Assembly (NCBI GenBank): GCA_910577325.1
Contig: CAJTMR010000018.1
Location: 1 to 64,000 of the forward strand
Reading direction: 5' to 3'
Length of the DNA: 64,000 bases
From: an uncultured Parabacteroides sp.
GTDB taxonomy: Bacteria > Bacteroidota > Bacteroidia > Bacteroidales > Tannerellaceae
Position numbers and translations under genes: made by a program. Numbering within the stretch: position 1 is the first letter of the stretch; each line of letters opens with the position of its first letter. Under the pieces are notes generated by a model. That model ran no database searches, was not told where the DNA came from, and was given only the letters and a program-made list of their open reading frames with translations. Positions 9,539 through 18,477 of this stretch are shown here, one piece after another.

Positions 9539-12271
9539 ATGAAACCCACTCTGACTAATTACGCTCTACTGGTCTTGCTTCTGGTATCCTGTTTTTCCTG
9601 CCAAACAGATTTGGAGAAGAAAAAGTATGTTATCGGTGTTTCTCAGTGTACGCTTGAAGGTTCTTGGCGTAAGTCGATGTTGCTGGATATGAAGGTACAG
9701 GCCTCTGAATATCCGGGTGTTTCCCTGCTGGTCGAGGATGCAGCCGACAGTAGTTTATTGCAGGTAGAACAGATACGCAGCCTGATAAAACGGAAAGTCG
9801 ATTTGCTGATCATCTCCGCCAACGAATCGGAACCTGTCACTCCTGTTGCGATCGAGGCTTACCGTGCCGGTATCCCGACTATCTTGGTAGACAGGAAGAT
9901 CAGTTCTGATGAATATACGACTTATATCGGTGGTAACAATTACGAGATCGGTCGCCAGGCCGGCTTTTTCGTGAATCGCCAGGTGAAAGAGAAATATCCG
10001 ACTGTATTAGAAGTTTGGGGGTTGCCCGGTTCTTCTCCGGCACAGGATCGCCATCGCGGTTTTATGGATGTCTTGAACTCCCGCATTAAGGTGAAGGAAT
10101 TATCTGGGAAATGGAAGCCGGAAGCAGTGGAGAAGGAGATAGCAAAAATGGATTCGCTGGAGGAAGTGGACGTTGTGTTCGCCCATAACGATGTGATGGC
10201 GATGGCTGCCCGTAGGGCAATCGAAAAGAGGCATCCCGGATTGGCGGACCGGATTCGCTTTGTGGGGGTCGACGCTGTTTCAGGACGCGGTTCGGGGTTG
10301 GAAGCCGTCATGCACGGAGAGTTGGTTGCCTCGATTTTGTATCCGACGGGTGGTAGCCTGGCTATCCGTGTAGCTATGCAGATATTGAACAACGAGGAGG
10401 TATCCCGGCAATATATACTATCTTCTGCCTTGATCGACAAGAACAATGCCGGGACACTCTTTATCCAGTCCGAACAGGTGGTTGATTACCAACACCAGAT
10501 CGAGTTGCAACGGGAGAATTTAGAGAGTATGCTTTCCAAATATAAGTTCCTCCAAAACTCCGTCGGCATTATCCTCTTGCTGATGGGGTTGTTGCTTTTG
10601 TCTGCCTTTTATGTGATCCATGTGAACCGGACGGTGAAGCGGAAAAACCGTGAGTTGAAACGTACGAACTTGCAAGTACAGCAGCAAAAAGAAGAATTGG
10701 CCGAGGCAAACCGCTATATCGAGAAGTCGACGGCTCAGAAACTTCAATTCTTTACTAATATCACGCACGAGATCAAGACACCGTTGACGCTTATTCTCGG
10801 TCCGCTCGGCAAGTTGTCGAAAGAGGCACCCGAAGGTTCTTCATTGGCCGACGATATCCGTATTATCCAGAAAAATTCGGAGAGGTTGAAGAGAGTGGTG
10901 GACCAATTGCTTGATTTCCGCAAGGTGGAGAGTAATAAAATGAATATGCGGGTCGGCGAAGTGGATTTAGTGGCTTTTGTGGCGGAAGTGAAATCTTGTT
11001 TCGATAAAATGGCTGCCATCAAGCAGATTCGTTTCATGTTTGAACATGACTGTCCTTCTGTCGATATATGGGTGGACAGGGACAAGATGGAGAAGATTTT
11101 GGCTAACCTTTTGTCTAACGCTTTCAAGTTTACCTTGGACGGAGGTACAGTCACGGTTCGCCTAAAGGATAAAGGCGACCAAGTCGAGCTTTCTGTCGAA
11201 GATGATGGCAGGGGTATTCCGCCGGAAAACATTGCTTCCGTTTTCGACCGTTTCTTTACCGGTGACCAGAACTATGTGACGGGGACGGGTATCGGCCTGC
11301 ACCTGACGCGTGAGTTTGTCCACATGCACAAAGGTACGATCCGGGTGGCGAGCGTTCCGCATAAGAGTACCGTTTTTACGGTCGCTCTCTTGAAAGGGAA
11401 ATCTCATTTTGACGAATCCTGCATGTTCGATTTTTCCGTAACCGAACTTTCCAGTGGCGTCGCAGACCTGAACACGGACGAATTGCAGGAGGCTTTGGGT
11501 CGCATCTACGATTATACGGTTTTGATTGTGGAGGATGATCTTGATATCCAAGGTTATTTGCAGGTGGAATTAAAGCGGAATTTCCGTGTATTGGTTGCCG
11601 ATAACGGTGTGAAGGCGTTGGAGGTGTTGATGAGCGAAGAGGTTTCGATAGTTGTCAGTGATGTGATGATGCCGGAAATGAACGGCTTTGATCTTTGCCG
11701 CAAAATTAAGTCGGATATTGTCCTGAGCCATCTCCCGGTTCTGTTGTTGACCGCTTTGTCCGATGACAGACAGCAGATGTACGGAGCTGCCAGCGGTGCG
11801 GATGCGTATATCCAAAAGCCTTTTAACATGGAAATCGTGAAAATGCGCATCATCAAGCTATTGGAAGGTCGTAACCGCTTGCGTGAAGCTTATGCCCGCG
11901 ATGCTTCTTCCCTTGGTGTTTCCGTGAGGGAAATAAAAATGGAAAGCATGGATGATCTTTTTATGAATCGTTTCTTGAAACTGATCGAAGAGTCGTATAC
12001 CGATCCGGGCTTCAGCATTGAGAAAGGAAGTGAAAAGTTAGGTTTGTCACGTGTACATTTGTACAGGAAGGTGAAGGAGCTTGCCGGAGTGACGCCGACT
12101 GATTTTCTGCGTAACTACCGTTTGAAGAAGGCTGCCGCCTTACTTCGCCGGAAAACCGGGAATGTGAACGAGGTGGCTTATGCGACGGGCTTCGGTTCGC
12201 CTGCTTATTTCTCGAAATGCTTTAAAGCCGTTTATAATATTACTCCAACGGAGTATCTGGAAAAAGAATGA
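9539..12271 (+). CDS. hybrid two-component regulator with periplasmic sugar-binding domain (BT1754-like HTCS)
   Basis: A 910-aa one-protein signalling system. It has an N-terminal signal (LLVSCFSC), then a LacI/ribose-binding-protein-like periplasmic sensor (about residues 30-320, starting KKYVIGVSQC), a single TM helix near 340-360, a coiled coil, HisKA with His410 in NITHEIKTPLTL, and HATPase boxes (NLLSNAFKF, DDGRGIPPEN, GTGIGLHL). A receiver follows with Asp708 in VVSDVMMPEMNGF, then a C-terminal AraC HTH (about 805-905). This layout is that of B. thetaiotaomicron BT1754, which binds fructose and drives fructan use. The next gene is a fructokinase-type PfkB enzyme, which supports a fructose-like ligand. 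No SusC/D pair or GH32 enzyme is nearby, so here it may control mainly the kinase, or distant genes. Confidence 0.9.
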   Translation: MKPTLTNYALLVLLLVSCFSCQTDLEKKKYVIGVSQCTLEGSWRKSMLLDMKVQASEYPGVSLLVEDAADSSLLQVEQIRSLIKRKVDLLIISANESEPVTPVAIEAYRAGIPTILVDRKISSDEYTTYIGGNNYEIGRQAGFFVNRQVKEKYPTVLEVWGLPGSSPAQDRHRGFMDVLNSRIKVKELSGKWKPEAVEKEIAKMDSLEEVDVVFAHNDVMAMAARRAIEKRHPGLADRIRFVGVDAVSGRGSGLEAVMHGELVASILYPTGGSLAIRVAMQILNNEEVSRQYILSSALIDKNNAGTLFIQSEQVVDYQHQIELQRENLESMLSKYKFLQNSVGIILLLMGLLLLSAFYVIHVNRTVKRKNRELKRTNLQVQQQKEELAEANRYIEKSTAQKLQFFTNITHEIKTPLTLILGPLGKLSKEAPEGSSLADDIRIIQKNSERLKRVVDQLLDFRKVESNKMNMRVGEVDLVAFVAEVKSCFDKMAAIKQIRFMFEHDCPSVDIWVDRDKMEKILANLLSNAFKFTLDGGTVTVRLKDKGDQVELSVEDDGRGIPPENIASVFDRFFTGDQNYVTGTGIGLHLTREFVHMHKGTIRVASVPHKSTVFTVALLKGKSHFDESCMFDFSVTELSSGVADLNTDELQEALGRIYDYTVLIVEDDLDIQGYLQVELKRNFRVLVADNGVKALEVLMSEEVSIVVSDVMMPEMNGFDLCRKIKSDIVLSHLPVLLLTALSDDRQQMYGAASGADAYIQKPFNMEIVKMRIIKLLEGRNRLREAYARDASSLGVSVREIKMESMDDLFMNRFLKLIEESYTDPGFSIEKGSEKLGLSRVHLYRKVKELAGVTPTDFLRNYRLKKAAALLRRKTGNVNEVAYATGFGSPAYFSKCFKAVYNITPTEYLEKE

Positions 12272-12292
12272 CCTCTTTTTTTGATAATGTTC

Positions 12293-12380
12293 GTTACATA
12301 GATGTAACATCTGTGTATGTAAATTGAAAATAAGATCCTTATGTAACAAGCGTTATCAATCCTGTAGCATTTGTTATCGT
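12293..12380. promoter_or_regulatory. candidate HTCS operator repeats before the sugar kinase
   Basis: Between the regulator and the kinase, a perfect inverted repeat GTTACAT-AG-ATGTAAC spans 12293-12308. ATGTAAC recurs at 12341-12347, 39 bp on, and GTTATC occurs at 12352-12357 and 12373-12378, exactly 21 bp apart. Direct half-sites about two helical turns apart are typical of AraC-type binding, so these are plausible targets of the upstream HTCS. Confidence 0.45.
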
Positions 12381-12399
12381 CACATCCGTCACAGGCCTT

Positions 12400-12407
12400 T
12401 ACCTTTG
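12400..12407 (+). promoter_or_regulatory. -7 promoter element for the PfkB kinase
   Basis: TACCTTTG fits TAnnTTTG. A TTTG at 12370-12373 could be the -33 element with a long spacer. The repeats at 12293-12378 lie directly upstream, where an activator would bind. Confidence 0.55.
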
Positions 12408-12447
12408 CCGCATGGAAAACGGAATTATCCTTGTCAAATAAGCTATA

Positions 12448-13326
12448 ATGAAACAAATGCAAAGTAACAATAAGAAGCCGGTCGTGGTAGGTATAGGAGA
12501 ACTCCTGTGGGACATGCTGCCGACAGGAAGGAAAGCCGGTGGCGCTCCCATCAATTTTGTCTACCATGCTTCACGCCTCGGAGCGGAAGGATATGCTATC
12601 AGCGCTGTGGGAGACGATGACTTGGGACATGAAATCCTCAACGAGTTGGATAATAATTCGATTCGGTATTTGATCGAGAAAGTCCCTTATCCGACCGGGA
12701 CGGTACAGGTCACTTTGCAGAATGGTGTCCCTAATTATATTATTAATGAACGTGTAGCCTGGGATCATCTTTTACCGACGTCGAATGCGATCGATCTGGC
12801 TGAACGGGCAGATGCCATTTGCTTCGGAACGTTAGGGCAACGTTCCCCACAATCGAGAGAAACGATACAGGCGGTTCTTTCTTTCGCCCCGGACGATGCT
12901 TATCGTTGCTTTGACATTAATTTGCGCCAGCATTATTATACGAAGGAGTTGATCGAGGAGTCGCTCTATCTGGCAAATGTATTGAAGGTGAATGACGGGG
13001 AGTTGGTTGTTCTGCGGGATATGTTTCATTTGGAAGGAACGGACAAGGAGGTGGCACATTGGTTTATGGAACGTTATAATCTCCGTTTGGTGGTTTTCAC
13101 TGCCGGAAGAGCTTATAGCACGATATATACCGTTGATGAGGAATCGACTTTGCAGACCCCGGAAGTCCAGGTAGTGGATACGGTCGGGGCTGGTGATGCT
13201 TTTTCCGGTGCACTGGTCATTTCGCTGCTGAAGGGAGGCTCGTTAAGGGATGCGCATGAATTTGCCGTCCGCACAGCTGCTTTTGTCTGCACGAAAGAAG
13301 GTGCATGGCCGGCATACGAGGAATAA
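12448..13326 (+). CDS. PfkB-family carbohydrate kinase, probable fructokinase
   Basis: A 292-aa ribokinase-fold enzyme that phosphorylates a sugar (probably fructose to fructose-6-phosphate) in the cytoplasm. The N-terminal PfkB signature region is VVGIGELLWDMLPTGRKAGGAPINF, and the C-terminal signature is DTVGAGDAFSGALV with the catalytic Asp of GAGD. The length is normal for fructokinases. It follows the fructose-type HTCS by 176 bp, a gap that carries promoter and operator-like repeats, so the two appear to be a regulator-target pair. Other PfkB substrates such as ribose or 2-keto-3-deoxygluconate cannot be excluded from motifs alone. Confidence 0.85.
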   Translation: MKQMQSNNKKPVVVGIGELLWDMLPTGRKAGGAPINFVYHASRLGAEGYAISAVGDDDLGHEILNELDNNSIRYLIEKVPYPTGTVQVTLQNGVPNYIINERVAWDHLLPTSNAIDLAERADAICFGTLGQRSPQSRETIQAVLSFAPDDAYRCFDINLRQHYYTKELIEESLYLANVLKVNDGELVVLRDMFHLEGTDKEVAHWFMERYNLRLVVFTAGRAYSTIYTVDEESTLQTPEVQVVDTVGAGDAFSGALVISLLKGGSLRDAHEFAVRTAAFVCTKEGAWPAYEE

Positions 13327-13480
13327 GGAACTTGGGAAATATATATATGATTTGATAGGTTTAGTCTTTTGGTTAGAAAGATTGTTTGGTAATTAAGGGG
13401 ACCTTAACGTTAAATGGAACAAAAAGGAAAAAGATGGTTGATGTTTTAGGTTTTTAGGTTTTTTTGTTTTGATTGATTGA

Positions 13481-13509
13481 ATGGTCCGGAACTTCCGGGC
13501 CATTTTTTT
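13481..13509 (+). terminator. rho-independent terminator after the sugar kinase
   Basis: ATGGTCCGGAA pairs with TTCCGGGCCAT (one G-T wobble) and is followed by seven T. The stretch between the kinase stop and this hairpin (13327-13480) shows no gene. Confidence 0.85.
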
Positions 13510-13535
13510 GTTTAATATCTGTAGAAACATAAATA

Positions 13536-13721
13536 ATGAATGATATGGACAACGTGTTGAATAAAATTTCGGAAAACGCTGAATCGAAAGCGTTAGACAG
13601 GAAGAAAGAAAAATACCCTGTGCAGCGAGTGGCTGTGACTTGCTCGGTTGGTGACAAAGATGTAAAGGATGCTGTAAAGGAACTCAATCCTGATACGAAC
13701 AGCTTCGGAAGCAGAGGGTAG
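13536..13721 (+). CDS. small hypothetical protein (61 aa)
   Basis: A 61-aa charged, soluble ORF with start at 13536 (MNDMDNVLN) or at an internal Met at 13545. It has no membrane segment; the middle reads KYPVQRVAVTCSVGDKDVKDAVKELNP with one Cys. It is bounded on both sides by hairpin terminators, so it is an isolated transcription unit, which argues for a real gene. I do not recognise the family. It may be a lineage-specific conserved small protein. Confidence 0.5.
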   Translation: MNDMDNVLNKISENAESKALDRKKEKYPVQRVAVTCSVGDKDVKDAVKELNPDTNSFGSRG

Positions 13722-13732
13722 AGAGATGATAA

Positions 13733-13771
13733 ATGGATAGGGGGGATTGTTAAATCTCCCCGTCCATTTTG
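13733..13771. terminator. bidirectional terminator between the 61-aa ORF and the TPR gene
   Basis: The arms at 13733-13746 and 13754-13767 pair (ATGGA...GGGGGAT with ATCTCCCC...TCCAT, with small mismatches), followed by T on the plus side. The hairpin overlaps the last codons of the minus-strand TPR gene. Confidence 0.6.
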
Positions 13772-15927
13772 TATCTTAGCTGGTCCAACATCAAAGCAAC
13801 TTCGGATTCTTCGATACCGGCAATCAGCAAGTCCGTTACATCTTGGCTGAATTGTTCTTGGAACTTAAGGAAGTTGCCGTTTTCCATTTGCACCGCTTGT
13901 TGGTAAAAAGAGAGTGCTCCTTTGATGTTCTGCAATGCCCATTCGGTATGCCCGGCGTTCAACAAATCTTGTGTGTTGGGTTGGTTATTCAGTATTTTTT
14001 TATAATAATTCCGTGCCTGGTCGAGTTTCCCGGTCAGGAAAGAACACCATGCGATGGGGCGCCATGCTTTATGGCTTTTGTTATCCAGATAATCGACTTT
14101 GAAAAAGCATTTTAACGCTTCGTTGTAATCCTTCAGTTCGAGATAACAATGGCCGATGCTGATTTGAACTGACAAATTGTCTGGATTCATCGCTTCGTAC
14201 CTGCGGTAGTATTTCAAGGCTTCTTCCGGTTGTTTAAGTGAACGGTAGCAACCGGCAATCCGCCGGATCACCCATTTGCTTTCGGAGTTCAGCAAGTCGG
14301 CGTGCAGGTAGGAATTCAATGCGCCTTGCAGATCCCTTTCCATTTGCTTGCAATAACCGATTTTTTGGAAAAGGATGGGGTTGTCCTGGTCTGTTTCCGC
14401 CAATTGGCTGAATATGGTCAGTGCGTCGGTAAAATAGTTTTTACGGAGGTAATATTCGGCTATGGCCGTAAGGCTTTCTTGGTCCGATATATATGGGCGC
14501 AGGCTGGTCAGGTTGTGGAAGTCAAGCGGCATCGTGAAGATATCCGTGAAATCCAGATGGCCCGGGTATAGTTTGAAGAAACGATACAAGTCTTGTATGT
14601 ATTGACCGATTATCGTGTTCAGTTTTCCGTGCCTGTCGATTAGTTTTTCTTTATTCTGCTGGATCATATCCGCGGTCTGGCTGTCGAACTGGTTCATCAT
14701 CATCATCCGGGCTTCTTTCGGCAGTTGCATCATGCTGAAAAAAAGTGAGTATTTGTCAGAGCTACACATGGCGGCGACCTGTGTCATGGTGTTGAGTGTC
14801 TGCTTTTCAATTTCGTTTTCTGATGTGAATGGATCGTCGAAAGAAGAATGCTCGATTGTGAATGGCAACAACCAGTTGCTCAGTTCGCGGAAAAAGGGGA
14901 AATTTTTCAAATGGATAAAGGTCGAGTGCATGATGTCGGCCCCTTCTTGGTGGAGTTCCCCGAACTCTTCAATCTTTTTTCCTAAATTATTGTCTGAGAA
15001 GAAATTCTCCCATTCCGGGTTCATTTCTTCGTTTGTAATATCTTGGGGAGTAAGGTCTTTCAGGTTGAATTTGTGGTTGAGATTCGGGCTGAACTTCATC
15101 ATTTCCGGAATGATTTCGTTATTGATTTTATGTGTGATCTTTTCCGTCTCGCGGGTCAGGATGAACCGTAAGATGATGGTCCGGATTATCTTTGTGAATC
15201 CCGGGGTCTCAGCCAAGGCGGCCAGCCGGTCGGCTATCTGTGGGTATAAGGCTGTCCGTTTTCTATATGTGTATAAGGTGATCAGGATTGAAATAAAGGC
15301 TCTGGCTCTTATCTCTTCGTCCGGATGGTTGGCGGCATCGAACAGCAAAAGTATCTTTTCCTTGTCGAACATCTCTTGCAGTCCCAACATCAAGGAGGAA
15401 ACGATCTGGCAACCGGTTGTGAAAGGCAGTGTCTGGTCCTGGAGCATATTGCGGATTTCTTCAGCTTCCTCTTTTTTTAAGAAAGAAGATACCCATATTT
15501 TATTGAAGATGATAATATTGAAAGCATCGCTTTCTTTATGTTTTTTGTTTTCATATTCTAATATGAGTTGGCTGTGCAACTGTTTGTAGGTGAAAGCAGG
15601 TTGCGTTTTCAGGCTTCTTCGGCGGCTGTAGTAGGATAGGGGAGACTCGACTGCCAATGCTTTTTGCTTGACTGAATCGGTCAGTTCATAGGCCGATACC
15701 TGTAGATTGTTGTATATCTGTTCCTGCATCGGGTCTTTCACTCCTTCAATCCGGTAACGCAACATATATTTGTAGGTATCTTGCAGTTCGTTCAGTCTGT
15801 CCTGAAAAGAATACTCGCGGCTTCCTGCAATAAGTACCTGCAAGGAATCGAAAGCGTTTTTCAATTCCTGGCTGTCCAACGAACCGACTATACGGTCGTA
15901 TGCTTTGTTTATTTCTTGTAATGTCAT
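13750..15927 (-). CDS. large TPR-repeat protein, unknown function
   Basis: A 725-aa protein with no signal peptide and no TM segment, so probably cytoplasmic. The C-terminal third (about 490-690) has recurring tetratricopeptide motifs such as AEYYLRKNYFTDALTIFSQL, KIGYCKQMERDLQGALNSY and SIGHCYLELKDYNEALKCF. The N-terminal ~450 residues are helical and not recognised. TPR arrays act as protein-binding scaffolds. It is divergent from lepA with a TAnnTTTG-type element for each gene between them. Similar large TPR proteins are common in Bacteroidales, but no role can be assigned here. Confidence 0.8.
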   Translation of the reverse strand: MTLQEINKAYDRIVGSLDSQELKNAFDSLQVLIAGSREYSFQDRLNELQDTYKYMLRYRIEGVKDPMQEQIYNNLQVSAYELTDSVKQKALAVESPLSYYSRRRSLKTQPAFTYKQLHSQLILEYENKKHKESDAFNIIIFNKIWVSSFLKKEEAEEIRNMLQDQTLPFTTGCQIVSSLMLGLQEMFDKEKILLLFDAANHPDEEIRARAFISILITLYTYRKRTALYPQIADRLAALAETPGFTKIIRTIILRFILTRETEKITHKINNEIIPEMMKFSPNLNHKFNLKDLTPQDITNEEMNPEWENFFSDNNLGKKIEEFGELHQEGADIMHSTFIHLKNFPFFRELSNWLLPFTIEHSSFDDPFTSENEIEKQTLNTMTQVAAMCSSDKYSLFFSMMQLPKEARMMMMNQFDSQTADMIQQNKEKLIDRHGKLNTIIGQYIQDLYRFFKLYPGHLDFTDIFTMPLDFHNLTSLRPYISDQESLTAIAEYYLRKNYFTDALTIFSQLAETDQDNPILFQKIGYCKQMERDLQGALNSYLHADLLNSESKWVIRRIAGCYRSLKQPEEALKYYRRYEAMNPDNLSVQISIGHCYLELKDYNEALKCFFKVDYLDNKSHKAWRPIAWCSFLTGKLDQARNYYKKILNNQPNTQDLLNAGHTEWALQNIKGALSFYQQAVQMENGNFLKFQEQFSQDVTDLLIAGIEESEVALMLDQLRYKMDGEI

Positions 15928-15953
15928 GTTGTAGTTGATAACAAATGGTATGC

Positions 15954-15961
15954 CAAATGTA
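15954..15961 (-). promoter_or_regulatory. -7 element for the TPR gene (minus strand)
   Basis: CAAATGTA on the plus strand reads TACATTTG on the minus strand, a match to TAnnTTTG 27 bp before the start codon at 15927. Confidence 0.5.
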
Positions 15962-15982
15962 TAACATTTAGTCTAAATTTGC

Positions 15983-15990
15983 TATCTTTG
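15983..15990 (+). promoter_or_regulatory. -7 element for lepA
   Basis: TATCTTTG, a perfect TAnnTTTG, lies 22 bp before the lepA ATG at 16013. It forms a divergent pair with the TPR-gene element 22 bp away. Confidence 0.6.
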
Positions 15991-16012
15991 CGCACCTAAA
16001 TAAATTTAGTAG

Positions 16013-17800
16013 ATGAAGAATATCCGCAATTTCTGTATTATTGCCCATATTGACCATGGTAAAAGTACTTTGGCTGACCGTTTGCTCGAGTATACCAAGA
16101 CAGTAGAAGGTAAAGATTTGCAGGCGCAGGTTCTGGACGATATGGACTTGGAGCGTGAACGAGGCATTACGATCAAGAGTCATGCCATTCAGATGAAGTA
16201 TGTTTACAAAGGGGAAGAATTTATCCTGAACCTGATCGATACTCCGGGACATGTCGACTTTTCGTATGAAGTCTCCCGTTCGATTGCAGCTTGTGAAGGT
16301 GCTTTGCTGATTGTTGACGCAGCTCAGGGCATTCAGGCACAGACTATTTCCAACTTGTATATGGCAATCGAGAATGATCTGGAGATAATTCCGGTGATGA
16401 ACAAAATAGACCTTCCGAGTGCTATGCCGGATGAGGTGGAAGACCAGATTGTCGAATTGCTGGGATGTCCGCGGGAAGACATTCTTCGGGCCAGCGGCAA
16501 GACGGGAGAAGGAGTCTATGATATTTTGAATGCGATCGTCGAAAAAGTGCCGGCTCCCAAAGGCGATCCGGAAGCTCCGTTGCAATGTTTGATTTTTGAC
16601 TCGGTGTTTAATTCCTTCCGGGGGATCATTGCTTACTTCAAAGTCGTGAATGGGGTGATCCGTAAAGGAGACCACGTCAAGTTCATAGCGACAGGCAAGG
16701 AATATGATGCCGATGAGGTTGGCGTGTTGAAACTTACGATGTCTCCCCGCAACGAAATACGTACGGGCGATGTCGGTTATATTATATCCGGTATTAAGAC
16801 TTCCCGCGAGGTTCGGGTTGGAGATACCATTACCCATGTGGTTCGTCCGGCGAAGGACGCTATTGCCGGGTTCGAAGAAGTGAAACCGATGGTCTTTGCC
16901 GGGGTTTATCCGATCGAAAGCGAGGATTTCGAGAATTTGCGTGCTTCTTTGGAAAAACTCCAGTTGAATGACGCCTCTTTGACTTTCCAGCCGGAAAGCT
17001 CGGCGGCGTTGGGTTTTGGTTTCCGTTGTGGTTTCTTAGGGCTGTTACATATGGAGATCGTACAGGAACGTCTGGACCGTGAGTTCAATATGGATGTGAT
17101 CACGACAGTTCCTAACGTGTCATATAAGGTTTACGATAAGAAAGGCAACTGTACGGAAGTGCATAACCCGAGTGGCTTGCCCGATCTTACACTGATCGAC
17201 CATATCGACGAGCCGTATATCCGCGCATCTGTCATAACCAATACGGCCTTCATCGGTCCGATCATGACGCTTTGTCTGGGAAAGCGTGGCATATTGATCA
17301 AGCAGGAATATATTTCCGGTGATCGTATCGAGATTCATTATGATATGCCTTTGGGTGAGATCGTAATCGATTTCTATGACAAGCTGAAAAGCATTTCTAA
17401 GGGGTATGCCTCTTTTGATTATCATATACATGATTTCCGCCCAAGCAAGTTGATCAAGCTGGACATCCTCCTGAATGGGGAGCCGGTGGACGCCCTTTCG
17501 ACGCTGACGCATGTGGACAACAGCGTCACTTTCGGCCGGCGTATGTGTGAGAAGTTGAAAGAATTGATCCCGCGGCAACAGTTCGATATCGCTATCCAGG
17601 CGGCTATCGGAGCGAAGATCATCGCCAGAGAAACGATAAAGGCGGTCCGTAAGGATGTGACGGCCAAATGTTATGGCGGCGATATCTCTCGTAAACGCAA
17701 GTTGCTTGAAAAGCAGAAAGAAGGGAAAAAACGAATGAAACAGATCGGTACGGTCGAGGTTCCGCAGAAGGCTTTCCTGGCTGTGTTGAAATTGGATTAA
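16013..17800 (+). CDS. lepA: translation elongation factor 4 (LepA GTPase)
   Basis: A 595-aa ribosome-bound GTPase that back-translocates or aids recovery of stalled ribosomes and affects initiation and 30S biogenesis. All G motifs are clear: AHIDHGKSTLADRLLE (P-loop), RERGITI (switch I), DTPGHVDF (switch II) and NKIDLPSA (G4). The C-terminal LepA-specific domain is present (KKRMKQIGTVEVPQKAFLAVL). The length matches E. coli LepA (599 aa). It is a single gene with its own promoter and a bidirectional terminator downstream. Confidence 0.98.
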   Translation: MKNIRNFCIIAHIDHGKSTLADRLLEYTKTVEGKDLQAQVLDDMDLERERGITIKSHAIQMKYVYKGEEFILNLIDTPGHVDFSYEVSRSIAACEGALLIVDAAQGIQAQTISNLYMAIENDLEIIPVMNKIDLPSAMPDEVEDQIVELLGCPREDILRASGKTGEGVYDILNAIVEKVPAPKGDPEAPLQCLIFDSVFNSFRGIIAYFKVVNGVIRKGDHVKFIATGKEYDADEVGVLKLTMSPRNEIRTGDVGYIISGIKTSREVRVGDTITHVVRPAKDAIAGFEEVKPMVFAGVYPIESEDFENLRASLEKLQLNDASLTFQPESSAALGFGFRCGFLGLLHMEIVQERLDREFNMDVITTVPNVSYKVYDKKGNCTEVHNPSGLPDLTLIDHIDEPYIRASVITNTAFIGPIMTLCLGKRGILIKQEYISGDRIEIHYDMPLGEIVIDFYDKLKSISKGYASFDYHIHDFRPSKLIKLDILLNGEPVDALSTLTHVDNSVTFGRRMCEKLKELIPRQQFDIAIQAAIGAKIIARETIKAVRKDVTAKCYGGDISRKRKLLEKQKEGKKRMKQIGTVEVPQKAFLAVLKLD

Positions 17801-17843
17801 ATGTTTTTTATGCCTATGCAACTCCGGTTCCATGATGGCAAGT

Positions 17844-17887
17844 AATAAAAAAAGGATGAATCATTGCAGGTTCATCCTTTTTTTATT
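17844..17887. terminator. bidirectional terminator between lepA and the SPOR gene
   Basis: AATAAAAAAAGGATGAA (17844-17860) pairs perfectly with its complement at 17871-17887. A-rich and T-rich ends allow termination from both convergent genes. Confidence 0.92.
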
Positions 17888-17903
17888 ACCGTGGATCGGA
17901 TTT

Positions 17904-18392
17904 TTAATATTGTCTTTCCAGAATCCAAGCATCCTGGAAGTTGGGGGCATATTTGGCTTTGATCGCATCGCGGCTGTCGGCAGCGTCCGCCTTGTCGTTA
18001 AAGCTGGCAACGATTACACGAAGCATGCCTTGTTCGTTTTCTCCCAGGACTGCGTTATATCCGTCGTTCTGCATACGTTCTTTCAAAGCGTAAGCATTTG
18101 TCTTGTTCTTGAAACTGCCGATAACGACACTGTAACGTTTCAGTCTGCTCGCGTCTTCACCTTGTGCGGCATTGATTCTTTCCGTGCGTGTGCTGACGTT
18201 GGATGTTCTCGGTTTAGAAACCGGAGTTACCTCTTCGACCACTTCCTCTTCTTCGATTACCTCAACCGGAGCTGTTGATTCTTTTTCTTTTGCTTGTTCG
18301 TAAGCAGCCTTATACGCACTTTGTTTAGGTTTGCAAGAACCTAATGCTAAAACCATAGATATGGAGGCTCCAAATAACCAAATCTTATTCAT
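17904..18392 (-). CDS. SPOR-domain lipoprotein
   Basis: A 162-aa lipoprotein with signal MNKIWLFGASISMVLALGSC (lipobox LGSC, Cys20), a Glu/Val/Pro-rich linker (about 35-65) and a C-terminal SPOR domain (about 85-160, RYSVVIGSFKNKTNAYALKERMQNDGYNAVLG). SPOR domains bind denuded peptidoglycan at division sites, so the protein probably sits in the envelope at the septum or surveys the wall. It is divergent from the S9 peptidase and has a single-gene layout. Confidence 0.88.
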   Translation of the reverse strand: MNKIWLFGASISMVLALGSCKPKQSAYKAAYEQAKEKESTAPVEVIEEEEVVEEVTPVSKPRTSNVSTRTERINAAQGEDASRLKRYSVVIGSFKNKTNAYALKERMQNDGYNAVLGENEQGMLRVIVASFNDKADAADSRDAIKAKYAPNFQDAWILERQY

Positions 18393-18418
18393 ACTGTTCA
18401 GTTCTTAAATTAATGGGA

Positions 18419-18426
18419 CAAAGATA
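18419..18426 (-). promoter_or_regulatory. -7 element for the SPOR gene (minus strand)
   Basis: CAAAGATA on the plus strand reads TATCTTTG on the minus strand, 27 bp before the start codon. Confidence 0.55.
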
Positions 18427-18440
18427 TAAATTATATTTTG

Positions 18441-18448
18441 TACTTTCG
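18441..18448 (+). promoter_or_regulatory. -7-like element for the S9 peptidase
   Basis: TACTTTCG is one base off TAnnTTTG. The inferred transcript would start near 18454, after the upstream in-frame ATG at 18448, which supports the ATG at 18478 as translation start. Confidence 0.4.
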
Positions 18449-18477
18449 TGCCCAAAACACAATATATTATAAACTAC

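Noticed and set aside
14615..15589. 324-aa plus-strand ORF opposite the TPR gene.
   Set aside because: It is the antisense shadow of the TPR-protein gene; its translation is hydrophobic low-complexity Ser/Phe/Ile without any family motif.
15968..16837. 289-aa minus-strand ORF within lepA.
   Set aside because: Antisense to the conserved GTPase domain of LepA.
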